Assembly (NCBI GenBank): GCA_902806305.1
Contig: CADCWC010000506.1
Coordinates: forward strand, 1 to 12,409
Direction: 5' to 3'
Origin: an uncultured Thermoleophilia bacterium
GTDB lineage: Bacteria; Actinomycetota; Thermoleophilia; Gaiellales; F1-60-MAGs149
DNA: 12,409 nucleotides
A program made the position numbers and the translations under genes. This document shows, in pieces, positions 1-6,962 of the stretch. Position 1 is the stretch's first letter. Each line of letters begins with the position of its first letter. The notes beneath the pieces are model-generated. The model saw nothing but the letters and a program-made list of their open reading frames with translations. It did not search any database and was not told the DNA's origin.

Positions 1-848
1 TTGCGCAGCGGGATGGTGGTCCGGCCCTGGGCGGCCTGCGCCGCGGCGCCCTCGTCGAGCTGGCGCTGGATGTCGTCGCCGCCCATCGGGGTGGACTCGG
101 CCATCGTGCGCGCGAAGCGCTCCGTGCGCTCGCGGACCTCGCGCGCCTGCTGCGCGAGCTCGCCCTGCAGCGTCTCCTCCTCGGCCGCCGACATCTCGAC
201 GAGCCGGGTGCGGATCAGCGTGAGCGAGGCGTTGAGCCGGGCCATCGAGATCTTGAAGCGCTCGAGGCTCTCGCGCAGGTTCACCCGCGCGCGGCGCTGG
301 GCCTCGAGGTCGTTGACGAGCTCGCGCACCTCGGGCTGGTTGAAGCGAGGGCGGAGGGCCTCGATCTGGGCCTGGATCGAGCGGTCGTCCTGGCCGGCCT
401 TCGCCTGGTCGTCGAGCGCGTCCTTGATCAGCTGGGCGCGCTTGGCCGAGCTCTCCATGCGCGTGACGATCTCCGCGACCTCCTCGGTGATCGCCTCGAA
501 GGCCAGCGGGTGGTCGGCCGCCGCGATGGCCTGGGCGATCGAGCGCTCCATGGCCTGGGCCTTGGTGAGCTCCGTGCCGATCTCGGGGTCGAGCGTGCCC
601 GGGTCCATCCGCCCGGGCAGCCGCTCCGTCGCCTGGCGGGCGGGCGCGGCCGGCCCGCGGTCGGAGGCGCCGGCCGCGATCAGGCCCGCGTAGACCAGCA
701 GCGCGATGAGCAGGAACACGGCCGGCGCGCCCACCAGGAACCCGACGGCGAAGACCCCGCCGGCGACGGCGAGGTTCCGCGGCCGGACGGCCTCCGCCTT
801 GACGAGCTCGCCGCGGTCCGCGCCGGCGCGGATCAGGTCCCGGTCCAT
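1..848 (-). CDS. Membrane-anchored coiled-coil protein, C-terminus cut by window edge
   Basis: Reading the minus strand from the ATG at 848 gives an uninterrupted frame of 282 codons that leaves the left edge with no stop. The product starts with a short charged segment (residues 1-25). A hydrophobic stretch follows at about 26-61, long enough for one long or two short membrane helices. The remainder, about 62-282, is rich in Glu, Arg, Gln, Ala and Leu and looks like extended helix or coiled coil, with several Gln/Glu/Arg-rich heptad-like runs. I do not recognise the family. A membrane-tethered coiled coil could be an envelope scaffold or part of a stress complex, but nothing in the sequence decides this. 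It is divergent from the acetyltransferase at 929, with an 80-base gap between the two starts. A TAnnnT-like hexamer (859-864, minus) lies 10 bases before the start, so the transcript may be nearly leaderless. The plus-strand open frame over the same bases has no family signature. Confidence 0.72.
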   Translation of the reverse strand, partial: MDRDLIRAGADRGELVKAEAVRPRNLAVAGGVFAVGFLVGAPAVFLLIALLVYAGLIAAGASDRGPAAPARQATERLPGRMDPGTLDPEIGTELTKAQAMERSIAQAIAAADHPLAFEAITEEVAEIVTRMESSAKRAQLIKDALDDQAKAGQDDRSIQAQIEALRPRFNQPEVRELVNDLEAQRRARVNLRESLERFKISMARLNASLTLIRTRLVEMSAAEEETLQGELAQQAREVRERTERFARTMAESTPMGGDDIQRQLDEGAAAQAAQGRTTIPLR

Positions 849-928
849 TCTCAGCCCAAGGGTACGCGGGAGGGCGGAAGCTCGCCGACAGAAGGGCTCC
901 GCCGCCGGGACGGGGAGCATGCGCCCCG

Positions 929-1564
929 ATGGCGGAGCGCATCGTGTTCGAAGGCGGCACCCCTGAGTCCCGCGAGCTCCACGGGCGCATCCAGCGGGCG
1001 ATCCACCTGACCGAGCGGCTGAACCGGATCCCGTTCGCCGACGGCGAGGCGATCCGAGCGGCCTGGAGCGAGCTCACCGGCGCGCCCGTCGACCCGGCGT
1101 TCTCGCTGATCCCCCCGGTGTACTCCGACCACGGGCTCAACATCCGAGTCGGCAAGCGCGTCTTCATCAACCAGGGCTGCATGCTCATGGACATCGGCGG
1201 CATCGACATCGGCGACGACGTGATGCTCGGGCCCGCCGTGCGTCTCGTCACGTCCGGGCATCCCCTCGATCCAGGTCTGCGGCGCAAGCAGATCGTGGCC
1301 GCGCCGATCAGCATCGACAGCAACGTCTGGCTCGGCGCCGGCGCCACCGTCTTGCACGGCGTCACCGTGGGAAGGGACTCGGTCGTCGCAGCCGGCGCCG
1401 TCGTCACACGGGATGTCCCGCCCGCGACCCTGGTCGCCGGCGTGCCGGCGCGGGTGGTGAAGTCGGTCGCGGCAGCCCAGATGGAGCCTTCGTCGGCACA
1501 GGATGGTCGAGGCGGACGGCCGCCCGACGACTCCATGACGACTGACGCATGCCCGCGACGGTGA
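929..1564 (+). CDS. Sugar O-acetyltransferase, maltose/NodL type (left-handed beta-helix)
   Basis: This 211-residue protein belongs to the maltose/galactoside O-acetyltransferase group, which moves an acetyl group from acetyl-CoA to a sugar hydroxyl in the cytoplasm. A helical Maa-type N-terminal part (about 15-65) is followed by hexapeptide repeats forming a left-handed beta-helix (about 70-180). The repeats include the DIGGIDIGDDVMLGP stretch and the terminal AGAVVTRDVPPATLVAGVPAR signature. His111, in SGHPLD, sits where the family's catalytic histidine is found. The last 30 or so residues are low-complexity and extend past the usual length of roughly 185, so they are probably an unstructured tail. 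The ATG at 929 is preceded by GGGGAG at 912-917, 11 bases upstream, and the nearby ATG at 919 is out of frame. The acceptor cannot be told from sequence. The gene appears monocistronic. Confidence 0.9.
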   Translation: MAERIVFEGGTPESRELHGRIQRAIHLTERLNRIPFADGEAIRAAWSELTGAPVDPAFSLIPPVYSDHGLNIRVGKRVFINQGCMLMDIGGIDIGDDVMLGPAVRLVTSGHPLDPGLRRKQIVAAPISIDSNVWLGAGATVLHGVTVGRDSVVAAGAVVTRDVPPATLVAGVPARVVKSVAAAQMEPSSAQDGRGGRPPDDSMTTDACPRR

Positions 1565-1712
1565 CGTCGTCGTCCGCGTGACGGCACTCGTGGCCCCTGA
1601 CCCTCCGCTTCCGAGGCAGGGACCGCCGAGGTCGTGTCCTCGACGACGCCACAGGCCCGCTGAACGCCGGCGACGAGAGCCCTGGCCCCCGCGCCGGTGA
1701 CCGTGGTCGTCG

Positions 1713-1739
1713 GGCGGGTGGCCGGCGATCGGCCCCGCC
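1713..1739 (+). terminator. GC-rich hairpin in the 1565-1820 gap, possible terminator
   Basis: The arms GGCGG/CCGCC (1713-1717 and 1735-1739) and GGCCG/CGGCC (1720-1724 and 1730-1734) stack into about 10 base pairs. There is a 2-base bulge at 1718-1719 and a 5-base loop at 1725-1729. No T-run follows, so this is not a classical intrinsic terminator, but high-GC actinobacteria often end transcripts at such stems. It lies about 150 bases after the acetyltransferase stop and just before the putative peptidase promoter. The rest of the 1565-1757 stretch shows no gene that I can support. Confidence 0.3.
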
Positions 1740-1757
1740 ACGGACGTACCACTTCCG

Positions 1758-1786
1758 TTGCATGCCTCACCCGGCCGGGGTACGTT
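1758..1786 (+). promoter_or_regulatory. Putative sigma70-type promoter for the M1 peptidase
   Basis: TTGCAT (1758-1763) and TACGTT (1781-1786) are separated by 17 bases, fitting the loose actinobacterial pattern TTGnnn-17-TAnnnT. Transcription would begin near 1793, giving a leader of about 28 bases. That leader contains the strong ribosome site GGGGAGA at 1810-1816, just ahead of the ATG at 1821. Such short motifs can arise by chance. Confidence 0.33.
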
Positions 1787-1820
1787 GCTCCCCTACTTCG
1801 TCCCGGCCTGGGGAGAACCG

Positions 1821-3947
1821 ATGTCACGTCGTGTCGCTGTGGTCCTCGCCGTGCTGGTGGCGTCCTGGGGTGGCTCGACGGCCACGGCCGTCGCCGACCC
1901 GCCCGACTTCCGGCCCGGGGCTGCGGGTCTCGGTGACCCGTACTTCCCCGGCGCGGGCAACGGCGGCTACAACGTCCACCGCTACGACCTCGACCTCGCC
2001 TACGATCCCGCGACCGACGTCCTCGACGGCGTCGCCACCATCCGGGCGCGCGCGACGCAGGACCTCTCGAGCTTCAACCTCGACTTCGAGGGCCTGGAGG
2101 TCCGATCGGTGCGCGTCGCCGGGCGGCCCGCGTCGTGGACGCGCGAGGGCAAGGAGCTCGTCGTGACACCGGCCCGGGGGCTGCGCGAGGGCCGCACGTT
2201 CAAGGTTGTCATCGCCTACAGGGGGGTCCCGGGCCCCGTCGACGACCCGCTCTTCGGTGACGCCGGGTTCCTCGCGACCGACGACGGCGCGCTGGCGCTC
2301 GGGCAGCCGTTCTCGGCGGCCACGTGGTACCCCGTCAACGACCACCCGAGCGACGCAGCGGAGTACCGCATCCGGATCACCGTCCCGGAGGGCGTCGAGG
2401 CGATCTCGAACGGGCAGCTGCGCAGCCGCCGCTCCCGGGCGGGCGAGGAGGTGTGGGTCTGGCGCGCGCGCGAGCCGATGGCGTCCTACCTGAGCTTCAT
2501 GGCCATCGGCCAGTTCGACGTCCGCCAGTACTCGCGCGACGGGCTGCGGTTCTTCGACGCCCTCGACGAAGGGCTGCTCGAGCGCTTCGCCCCCCGCACC
2601 GGGGAGCGGTTCGCCATCTCACAGCGGGCCGAGGGCTCCTACAAGCGCCTGACGCGGACGATCAGCGTCCCGGAGGCCGGCGGGCGGCTGTCCTTCTGGG
2701 CCCGGCGCAGCAGCGAGGCCGGGTGGGACAACTTCTTCGTCGAGGCCCGCACGGCCGGCGGCGAGGACTGGACGACGCTGCGCGACCTCAACGGGCACAC
2801 GGAGAACGCGTCGTTCGCCGGGTGCCAGTACGAGCTCGGCCTGCACCCGTTCCTCACCCATTATCTCACCGCGACCGAAGCCGGCTGTGACCCGACCGGC
2901 ACGACGGGCGAGTGGCACGCCGCCAGCGGAATCGGCAGCGGCTACGAGCAGTGGGCGGTGGATCTGTCGGCCTACGCGGGCAAGGACGTCGAGATCTCGC
3001 TGAGCTACGCCAGCGACGACCTCTTCCAGCTCAGCGGCGTGGTCGTCGACGACATCGAGGTCTCCACCGGGGAAGGCTCGACGTCCTTCGAGGAGGACGA
3101 CGAGCCGATGGACGGGTGGACCGCCTCCGGCCCGCCGGAGGGCAGCCCGGCCAACGAGAACACCTGGGTGACCGGCACCGCCGCCGACGCGCCCGACCCG
3201 ATCGGCACCATGATCCAGGCCTCCTTCGAGCGCCAGCCGGACATCATCTCCTTCCTGTCGACGACCTTCGGCCCGTACCCGTTCCGCGACGCCGGCGGGG
3301 TCGTCGACCGCGTCGACATCAGCTTCGCCCTCGAGACGCAGACGCGGCCGGTGTACGCGCCCGGGTTCTTCTCGACGCAGCGGGCCGGGGACGACGTCGT
3401 GGTCCACGAGCTGGCCCACCAGTGGACCGGCGACAAGCTGCGGCTCGGCCGCTGGCAGGACATCTGGCTCAACGAGGGCTTCGCGACCTACGCCGAGTGG
3501 CTGTGGTCCGAGCACGAGGGCCGCGAGACGGCACAGCAGCTCTTCGAGAAGTTTACGACGAACACGTGGCCGGACCCTGCGGACCCGTTTTGGTCGGTGA
3601 CGATCGGGCACCCGCAGGACGCGAGCCTCCTGTTCGACACCGCCGTCTACTACCGCGGCGCGATGACGCTGCAGGCCCTGCGCAACGAGATGGGCGACCC
3701 GGCGTTCTTCGGGCTCCTGCGGTCCTGGGGTGGCCAGTCGCCGCGGACGGTGACCACGGACGACTTCATCCGAGCCGCCGAGGAGGTGGCCGGGCGGCAG
3801 CTCGACGCGTTCTTCGAGCGCTGGCTCTTCACCCCCGCGCGGCCCGACGAGCTCCCGGCCGCGCCCGCCCCCGCTCCGGCCCGGGCAGACGCACAGGCGC
3901 TCCTGGACCCGGCGTCCCCGCTGCGGGAGGCGAAGCTGAAGAAGTAG
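1821..3947 (+). CDS. Secreted M1-family zinc metallopeptidase with inserted InhA-like beta-sandwich domain
   Basis: This is a 708-residue exported gluzincin peptidase. A signal peptide covers residues 1-25, with a typical AVA cleavage site before Asp26. The N-terminal M1 beta domain runs to about 258. The catalytic domain resumes at about 464 and holds HELAH (529-533), the third zinc ligand Glu552 in NEGFAT after the canonical 18-residue gap, and a Tyr610/611 candidate for transition-state stabilisation. The aminopeptidase GAMEN motif is replaced by FALETQTRPVY, with Glu505 kept, as in other short bacterial M1 enzymes. Residues about 260-460 are an insert resembling the beta-sandwich next to the catalytic domain of immune inhibitor A (M6) peptidases, with VDDIEV and FEEDDEPMDGW motifs. 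The large C-terminal helical domain of ERAP-type M1 enzymes is absent. I chose the ATG at 1821 over an upstream TTG at 1758 because it has a strong Shine-Dalgarno sequence and begins a clean signal peptide. Whether it is an exo- or endopeptidase is open. Confidence 0.92.
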   Translation: MSRRVAVVLAVLVASWGGSTATAVADPPDFRPGAAGLGDPYFPGAGNGGYNVHRYDLDLAYDPATDVLDGVATIRARATQDLSSFNLDFEGLEVRSVRVAGRPASWTREGKELVVTPARGLREGRTFKVVIAYRGVPGPVDDPLFGDAGFLATDDGALALGQPFSAATWYPVNDHPSDAAEYRIRITVPEGVEAISNGQLRSRRSRAGEEVWVWRAREPMASYLSFMAIGQFDVRQYSRDGLRFFDALDEGLLERFAPRTGERFAISQRAEGSYKRLTRTISVPEAGGRLSFWARRSSEAGWDNFFVEARTAGGEDWTTLRDLNGHTENASFAGCQYELGLHPFLTHYLTATEAGCDPTGTTGEWHAASGIGSGYEQWAVDLSAYAGKDVEISLSYASDDLFQLSGVVVDDIEVSTGEGSTSFEEDDEPMDGWTASGPPEGSPANENTWVTGTAADAPDPIGTMIQASFERQPDIISFLSTTFGPYPFRDAGGVVDRVDISFALETQTRPVYAPGFFSTQRAGDDVVVHELAHQWTGDKLRLGRWQDIWLNEGFATYAEWLWSEHEGRETAQQLFEKFTTNTWPDPADPFWSVTIGHPQDASLLFDTAVYYRGAMTLQALRNEMGDPAFFGLLRSWGGQSPRTVTTDDFIRAAEEVAGRQLDAFFERWLFTPARPDELPAAPAPAPARADAQALLDPASPLREAKLKK

Positions 3948-3982
3948 CGCCTCGGCGAGCAGGTATGCCGCGACCAGCCGCG

Positions 3983-5077
3983 TCAGGCGACCGGCTGACC
4001 GGCGCGCACCGTCTCGTCGTAGAGGTCGAGGATGTGGCCGATGTTGGCCTCGACGGTCAGGTCGTGCCGGGCGGCGGCGACGCGGCGGCGCAGGCCGGCC
4101 AAGTCGAGCGCGCGCAGGCGTGCGCCGAGCCCTTCCACGCCGTTCAGGCTGAGGCCCAGACCTTCGGTCTCGAGGAAGCGGGAGAGCGCCCGATGGCCGA
4201 AGGTCAGGACAGGAAGCCCGGCGGCGATGTACTCGAAGGCCTTGTTGGGCAGCGCCGTGTCCAGGTGTGCGGCATTCAGGCCCGCGTTGAAGCCGGCCCA
4301 GCCGAAGTCGTAGGCGGGAAGGACACGCATCAGGTCGGCGGGCCGCAGCGTGTCATGCACGCGCAGGCCGGGCGTGGCGGCGGCCAGACGGCGGTAGGCG
4401 CGATCCTCCCGCGCGGGGTAGACGTCGAGGGTCACGCCGGCGGCCACGATCGCCGCGAAGATCTCGCGAAGGTCGTAGTGGCCGTGGCTGCAGGAGAGCG
4501 TGCCCTGGTAGACGAGCCGAGGCCGGTCGCCGGCGGGGCGCTCGGGGGACGGCAGCGTGGCGGGCAGGTCCTGCGCGAGCGCGTAGTTCGGGAAGGTCCG
4601 CGTGCGGGGCGGCAGCTCGTAGCGGTCGGCGATCTCGCCCAGCAGCTCGTCGGACACCGTGATCAGCGCGGCGCTGCCTTCCACCGCCGCCCGCTCCAGG
4701 CCTTCCGGATCGCCCGCATCCGGGAAGCCGTCCTCGTACGGCGTGCGGCGCAGGCTCTGCATGTCGTGGACGTCGTGGATGACGGGCACGCGGCCATCGG
4801 TGACCTCCAAGGCGAGCACCGTGAGCAGGTCGGGCAAGTTGTGGGAGTGGATGAGGTCGGGCTTCCAGCCGGCGATCACCTGCTCGAGATCGGCGCGCAG
4901 ATCCGAACCGATCCGCCACCAGCGGTCGAACAGCTCGTCGCCGGTCCCGTAGAACTCGCTCAACGTCCGGCCGCGGTACGCGAACCCGAGCTCGAGCGGC
5001 GCGCCGGCAGAACGCAGGCCGACCGCGTACTTCAACGCGCGGATGCAGGGCTGCTGATGCAGGAACAGGACCCGCAT
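3983..5077 (-). CDS. GT-B fold glycosyltransferase (GT4-like)
   Basis: This 364-residue cytoplasmic glycosyltransferase has a two-Rossmann GT-B layout. The N-terminal half starts with MRVLFLHQQP and carries HSHN (77-80) and HDVHD (101-105), the usual acceptor-side strands. The C-terminal half opens with VYQGTL (189-194) and includes NKAFEYIAAGLPVL (278-291), whose Glu282 matches the nucleotide-sugar-binding glutamate of GT4-type enzymes. There is no membrane segment or signal peptide. The ATG at 5077 shares its first base with the TGA stop of the upstream acyltransferase, so translation is probably coupled and the two enzymes likely act on the same glycan or glycolipid. The open frame extends upstream to 5263, but that part overlaps the acyltransferase and lacks family character. 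Donor and acceptor cannot be read from sequence. It converges on the M1 peptidase with a 35-base gap and no clear terminator. Confidence 0.86.
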   Translation of the reverse strand: MRVLFLHQQPCIRALKYAVGLRSAGAPLELGFAYRGRTLSEFYGTGDELFDRWWRIGSDLRADLEQVIAGWKPDLIHSHNLPDLLTVLALEVTDGRVPVIHDVHDMQSLRRTPYEDGFPDAGDPEGLERAAVEGSAALITVSDELLGEIADRYELPPRTRTFPNYALAQDLPATLPSPERPAGDRPRLVYQGTLSCSHGHYDLREIFAAIVAAGVTLDVYPAREDRAYRRLAAATPGLRVHDTLRPADLMRVLPAYDFGWAGFNAGLNAAHLDTALPNKAFEYIAAGLPVLTFGHRALSRFLETEGLGLSLNGVEGLGARLRALDLAGLRRRVAAARHDLTVEANIGHILDLYDETVRAGQPVA

Positions 5078-5532
5078 CACCGCCTGCTCCTGATCGCCTT
5101 GGCCGGGTTGCCGACCGCGACGGTGAAGTCCTCGAGATCGCGCGTGACGACGCTGCCGGCTCCCACGACGCAGCCTTCGCCGATCCGCACGCCGGGCAGG
5201 ACGACCGAGCCCATCCCGATCCAGCTGTTGCGCCCGATGTGCATCGGCCCGACGTCCTCCCACCCCTGTTCCACCACCGGCCGGTCGAGGTCACCGAAGT
5301 TGTGGTTGGCCGTGTGCAACATGCAGTAGGGCCCGATGTTCGCCCCGTCGTGGAACACCAGGCCACCGAAGCCGTTGACGAAGCAGCCGAAGTTGAACGT
5401 CACCCGGTCGCCCAGCTCGATCCGGTCACCGTTCAGCCAGACGATCTGGTCCAGGTAGAAGCACCCCTCGCCGACGCGCTTGGCGTCGTGCGCGCGAAAC
5501 GGGATGACGCGCTTGGAGTGGTGGGTGATCAT
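5077..5532 (-). CDS. Hexapeptide-repeat acyltransferase (WcaF/LacA-like)
   Basis: This 151-residue left-handed beta-helix acyltransferase probably acetylates a sugar from acetyl-CoA. Hexapeptide repeats run from about residue 30 to the end. They include GDRVTFNFGCF, HIGRNSWIGMGSVVLPGV and the closing GAGSVVTRDLEDFTVAVGNPAKAI. His77 in TANHNFGD is in the position of the catalytic histidine. Compared with the Maa-type enzyme at 929 it lacks the helical N-terminal domain and is not a close paralogue. The ATG at 5532 follows GGAGG (plus-strand 5542-5546) at a 9-base spacing; a TTG one codon earlier is a less likely start. It is the first gene of a two-gene unit with the downstream glycosyltransferase. 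This pairing is typical of cassettes that decorate surface polysaccharides, although no other glycan genes are visible here. Confidence 0.87.
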   Translation of the reverse strand: MITHHSKRVIPFRAHDAKRVGEGCFYLDQIVWLNGDRIELGDRVTFNFGCFVNGFGGLVFHDGANIGPYCMLHTANHNFGDLDRPVVEQGWEDVGPMHIGRNSWIGMGSVVLPGVRIGEGCVVGAGSVVTRDLEDFTVAVGNPAKAIRSRR

Positions 5533-5563
5533 CAATGTGGACCTCCGCTCTGGTTGGGCCCCG

Positions 5564-5569
5564 AACCTA
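5564..5569 (-). promoter_or_regulatory. Possible -10 element for the acyltransferase-glycosyltransferase unit
   Basis: TAGGTT, read on the minus strand, fits TAnnnT and lies 31 bases upstream of the GGAGG/ATG start region. It would give a leader of about 25 bases. There is no convincing -35 hexamer at the usual spacing. The surrounding stretch 5533-5635 contains no other gene. Confidence 0.25.
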
Positions 5570-5635
5570 TCGTGCGCCCATCCCGGCGCGCCGGCGACGC
5601 CGTCCGCTCGCGTGGGATGCGACCCGATGGTCACG

Positions 5636-6126
5636 TCACGGTCGCCAGGCCTCCGGGTCCTCGGCAACCAGCTCGGCGAGCGAGCGGGCCGGTCGACCGA
5701 CGACGCCGGCGACGTCGCCCATCGTGAGCGCCTCGGGTCCCGTGAGCGTGAGCGTCCGCGCCTCGGCGGGCGGAGGGTCGGCGAGCAGCACCGCGGCCGC
5801 GGCGGCGGGCGGCGTGCCGCCTGGTCCAGCGCCGACGACTTCACGACGTGCTGGACGCCCGCGCGTTCGGCGGCGTCGAACGCGGCGGGCTCGCGCGCCG
5901 GGTCGCTGGAGACCACGAACAGCGCGCGGGCGCCCGCCACCAGGCGTGCGAGCGCGTCGTCGTCGGCGAGGTCGCCGACGACGAGATCGGTCGACGGTGG
6001 CAGCACCTGCCTGGCACGGGAGGCATCGCGGACGAGCGCGCGGACGGTCGCGCCCGCGGCGGCGAGCAGCCGGGCCAGCTCCCCGCCGATCTGCCCGGTG
6101 GCGCCGACCATGGCGACGTCGGGCAT
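5636..6126 (-). pseudogene. NmrA-like NAD(P)-binding protein, internally deleted and frameshifted
   Basis: From the ATG at 6126, residues 1-102 are a good NmrA/atypical-SDR N-terminus. They include the Rossmann motif GATGQIG (Gly8, Gly11, Gly14), a GDLADDDAL strand and the HVVKSSAL segment that normally precedes the active-site region. The frame then loses all family character. A second frame opens at 5821 and carries a recognisable C-terminus ending at the TGA at 5636: AAAAAVLLADPP, then LTLTGPEALTMGDVAGVVGRP and a last helix ending DPEAWRP. The two pieces sum to about 162 residues, whereas the family is usually about 280, so roughly 100 internal codons are missing and the frame has changed. 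The gene follows the SnoaL-like gene by one base (TGACATG). The intact ancestor probably reduced or sensed an NAD(P)-linked substrate. A sequencing or assembly error is the main alternative to real decay. Confidence 0.8.
5808..5821. repeat. Inverted repeat at the NmrA frame break
   Basis: The arms GGCGG and CCGCC enclose a 4-base loop. The repeat ends on base 5821, where the two reading frames of the broken NmrA gene meet, inside an almost pure G/C tract (about 5790-5821). Such structures favour replication slippage and are also prone to sequencing and assembly error. Confidence 0.6.
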
Positions 6127-6127
6127 G

Positions 6128-6343
6128 TCAGGGCGCCGTCGCGCCCTGGTCGCGGGCGATCGCGTTGCCCATGGCGGGGTCGATGGCGACGTGGTGGCGC
6201 GCAACCCTCGACGCGCCGTCGACCTTGCGCAGCTCGTCGGTGATGTCGGCGGAGGCCGGGGCCTCGACGTCGCGCTCGTCGGCGAAGCGGTGGTACCGGG
6301 CGATGACATCGAGGATGGCGAGGCGATCGTCGGCGTCGAGCAT
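6128..6343 (-). CDS. Short SnoaL/NTF2-like protein, probably internally truncated
   Basis: The ATG at 6343, preceded by AAAGGA, opens a 71-residue frame. Its first 28 residues (MLDADDRLAILDVIARYHR, then FADERDVEA) match the opening helices of SnoaL-like nuclear-transport-factor-2-fold proteins. These are cone-shaped barrels that bind or turn over small hydrophobic ligands. The family is usually 120-150 residues and next shows a LFTDDGVF-type strand. Here the chain jumps to ITDELRKVDGASRVARHHV, which resembles the middle of the fold, and then to a short unlike tail. I infer an in-frame internal deletion plus an altered C-terminus. It lies 26 bases after the MarR gene and one base before the NmrA remnant, an arrangement common in intact form. 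The frame may still be translated, but a stable fold is doubtful. Confidence 0.6.
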   Translation of the reverse strand: MLDADDRLAILDVIARYHRFADERDVEAPASADITDELRKVDGASRVARHHVAIDPAMGNAIARDQGATAP

Positions 6344-6369
6344 GCGGGTGTCCTTTCGATGGGGCGCCG

Positions 6370-6897
6370 TCATGAGCGGCCGCGCCCTCGCGGGCGCGGG
6401 CCGGGCGCGGCCGGATGGGCTCGCAGGCGCCCGAAGATCGACGCGAGCTGCTCGCGCTCCTCGACGGTCAGGCGATCGAGGAACAGCTCGCGCACGCCCG
6501 CGAGGTGGAACGGGGTCGCCTGCGCGAGGACGTCGAGCCCCGCGGGCGTGATGCGCACGAAGGTCCGCCGCTCGTCCTGCCGGCCACGCACCCGCTCGGC
6601 CAGCCCGTCGCGCTCGAGCCGCTCCACGATCCGCGTGATGCCGCTGGCCGTCACGAGCGCCGCCTCGGCGAGCTCGCCCATCCCGCGTCCTTCGTCCCCG
6701 CCATGGCTCAGCTTCACGAGGAGGTCGTACGACGACAGGGACAGGCCGTGTGCCCGCTCCAGGTCGGCGTCGAGGCGTGGAACGAGCTCGCGGTGCACGC
6801 GAAGGAGGCCTGTGAACGCGTCGCGGTCGCGCTGCGCGAGCTGCTGCCACGCGCGGAGATGTCGAGGACGGGCCACCTCGGGAGGGTACATTTCCAT
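6370..6897 (-). CDS. MarR-family transcriptional regulator
   Basis: This 175-residue winged-helix repressor binds DNA as a dimer, usually relieved by small phenolic or oxidising ligands. Helices at about 20-60 include the HGLSLSSYDLLVKLSHGG segment. The recognition region LVTASGITRIVERLERDGL is followed by the wing DERRTFVRIT with its Asp-x-Arg pattern, and a C-terminal dimerisation helix carries LTVEEREQLASIF. It appears complete, with a Pro/Arg-rich tail. It is the first gene of the unit with the SnoaL-like and NmrA-like genes and is divergent from nhaA across 65 bases, so it may control either or both. The start is uncertain: TTG at 6903, ATG at 6897 and ATG at 6891 are all in frame, and none has a strong ribosome site. 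I chose 6897. Confidence 0.88.
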   Translation of the reverse strand: MEMYPPEVARPRHLRAWQQLAQRDRDAFTGLLRVHRELVPRLDADLERAHGLSLSSYDLLVKLSHGGDEGRGMGELAEAALVTASGITRIVERLERDGLAERVRGRQDERRTFVRITPAGLDVLAQATPFHLAGVRELFLDRLTVEEREQLASIFGRLRAHPAAPGPRPRGRGRS

Positions 6898-6962
6898 GAT
6901 CAAACAAACAACCGCGGGACACCCCGGCCTCCGCCAGCCGTCGCCCCGTAAGGTCCGCGGGG

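Noticed and set aside
1..693. Plus-strand open frame at the left edge
   Set aside because: Ser/Arg/Ala-rich with no motif. The minus-strand frame gives a coherent membrane plus coiled-coil protein.
3948..3982. Terminator between the convergent M1 peptidase and glycosyltransferase genes
   Set aside because: No stem longer than four base pairs and no T-run is visible in the 35-base gap.
2912..5329. Plus-strand open frame of 805 codons
   Set aside because: It overlaps the M1 peptidase and glycosyltransferase out of frame, and its composition is Arg/Gly-rich with no motifs.
6897..6902. TGATCA palindrome as a MarR operator
   Set aside because: The symmetry does not extend beyond six bases and it overlaps the start codon region, so it is too short to support.
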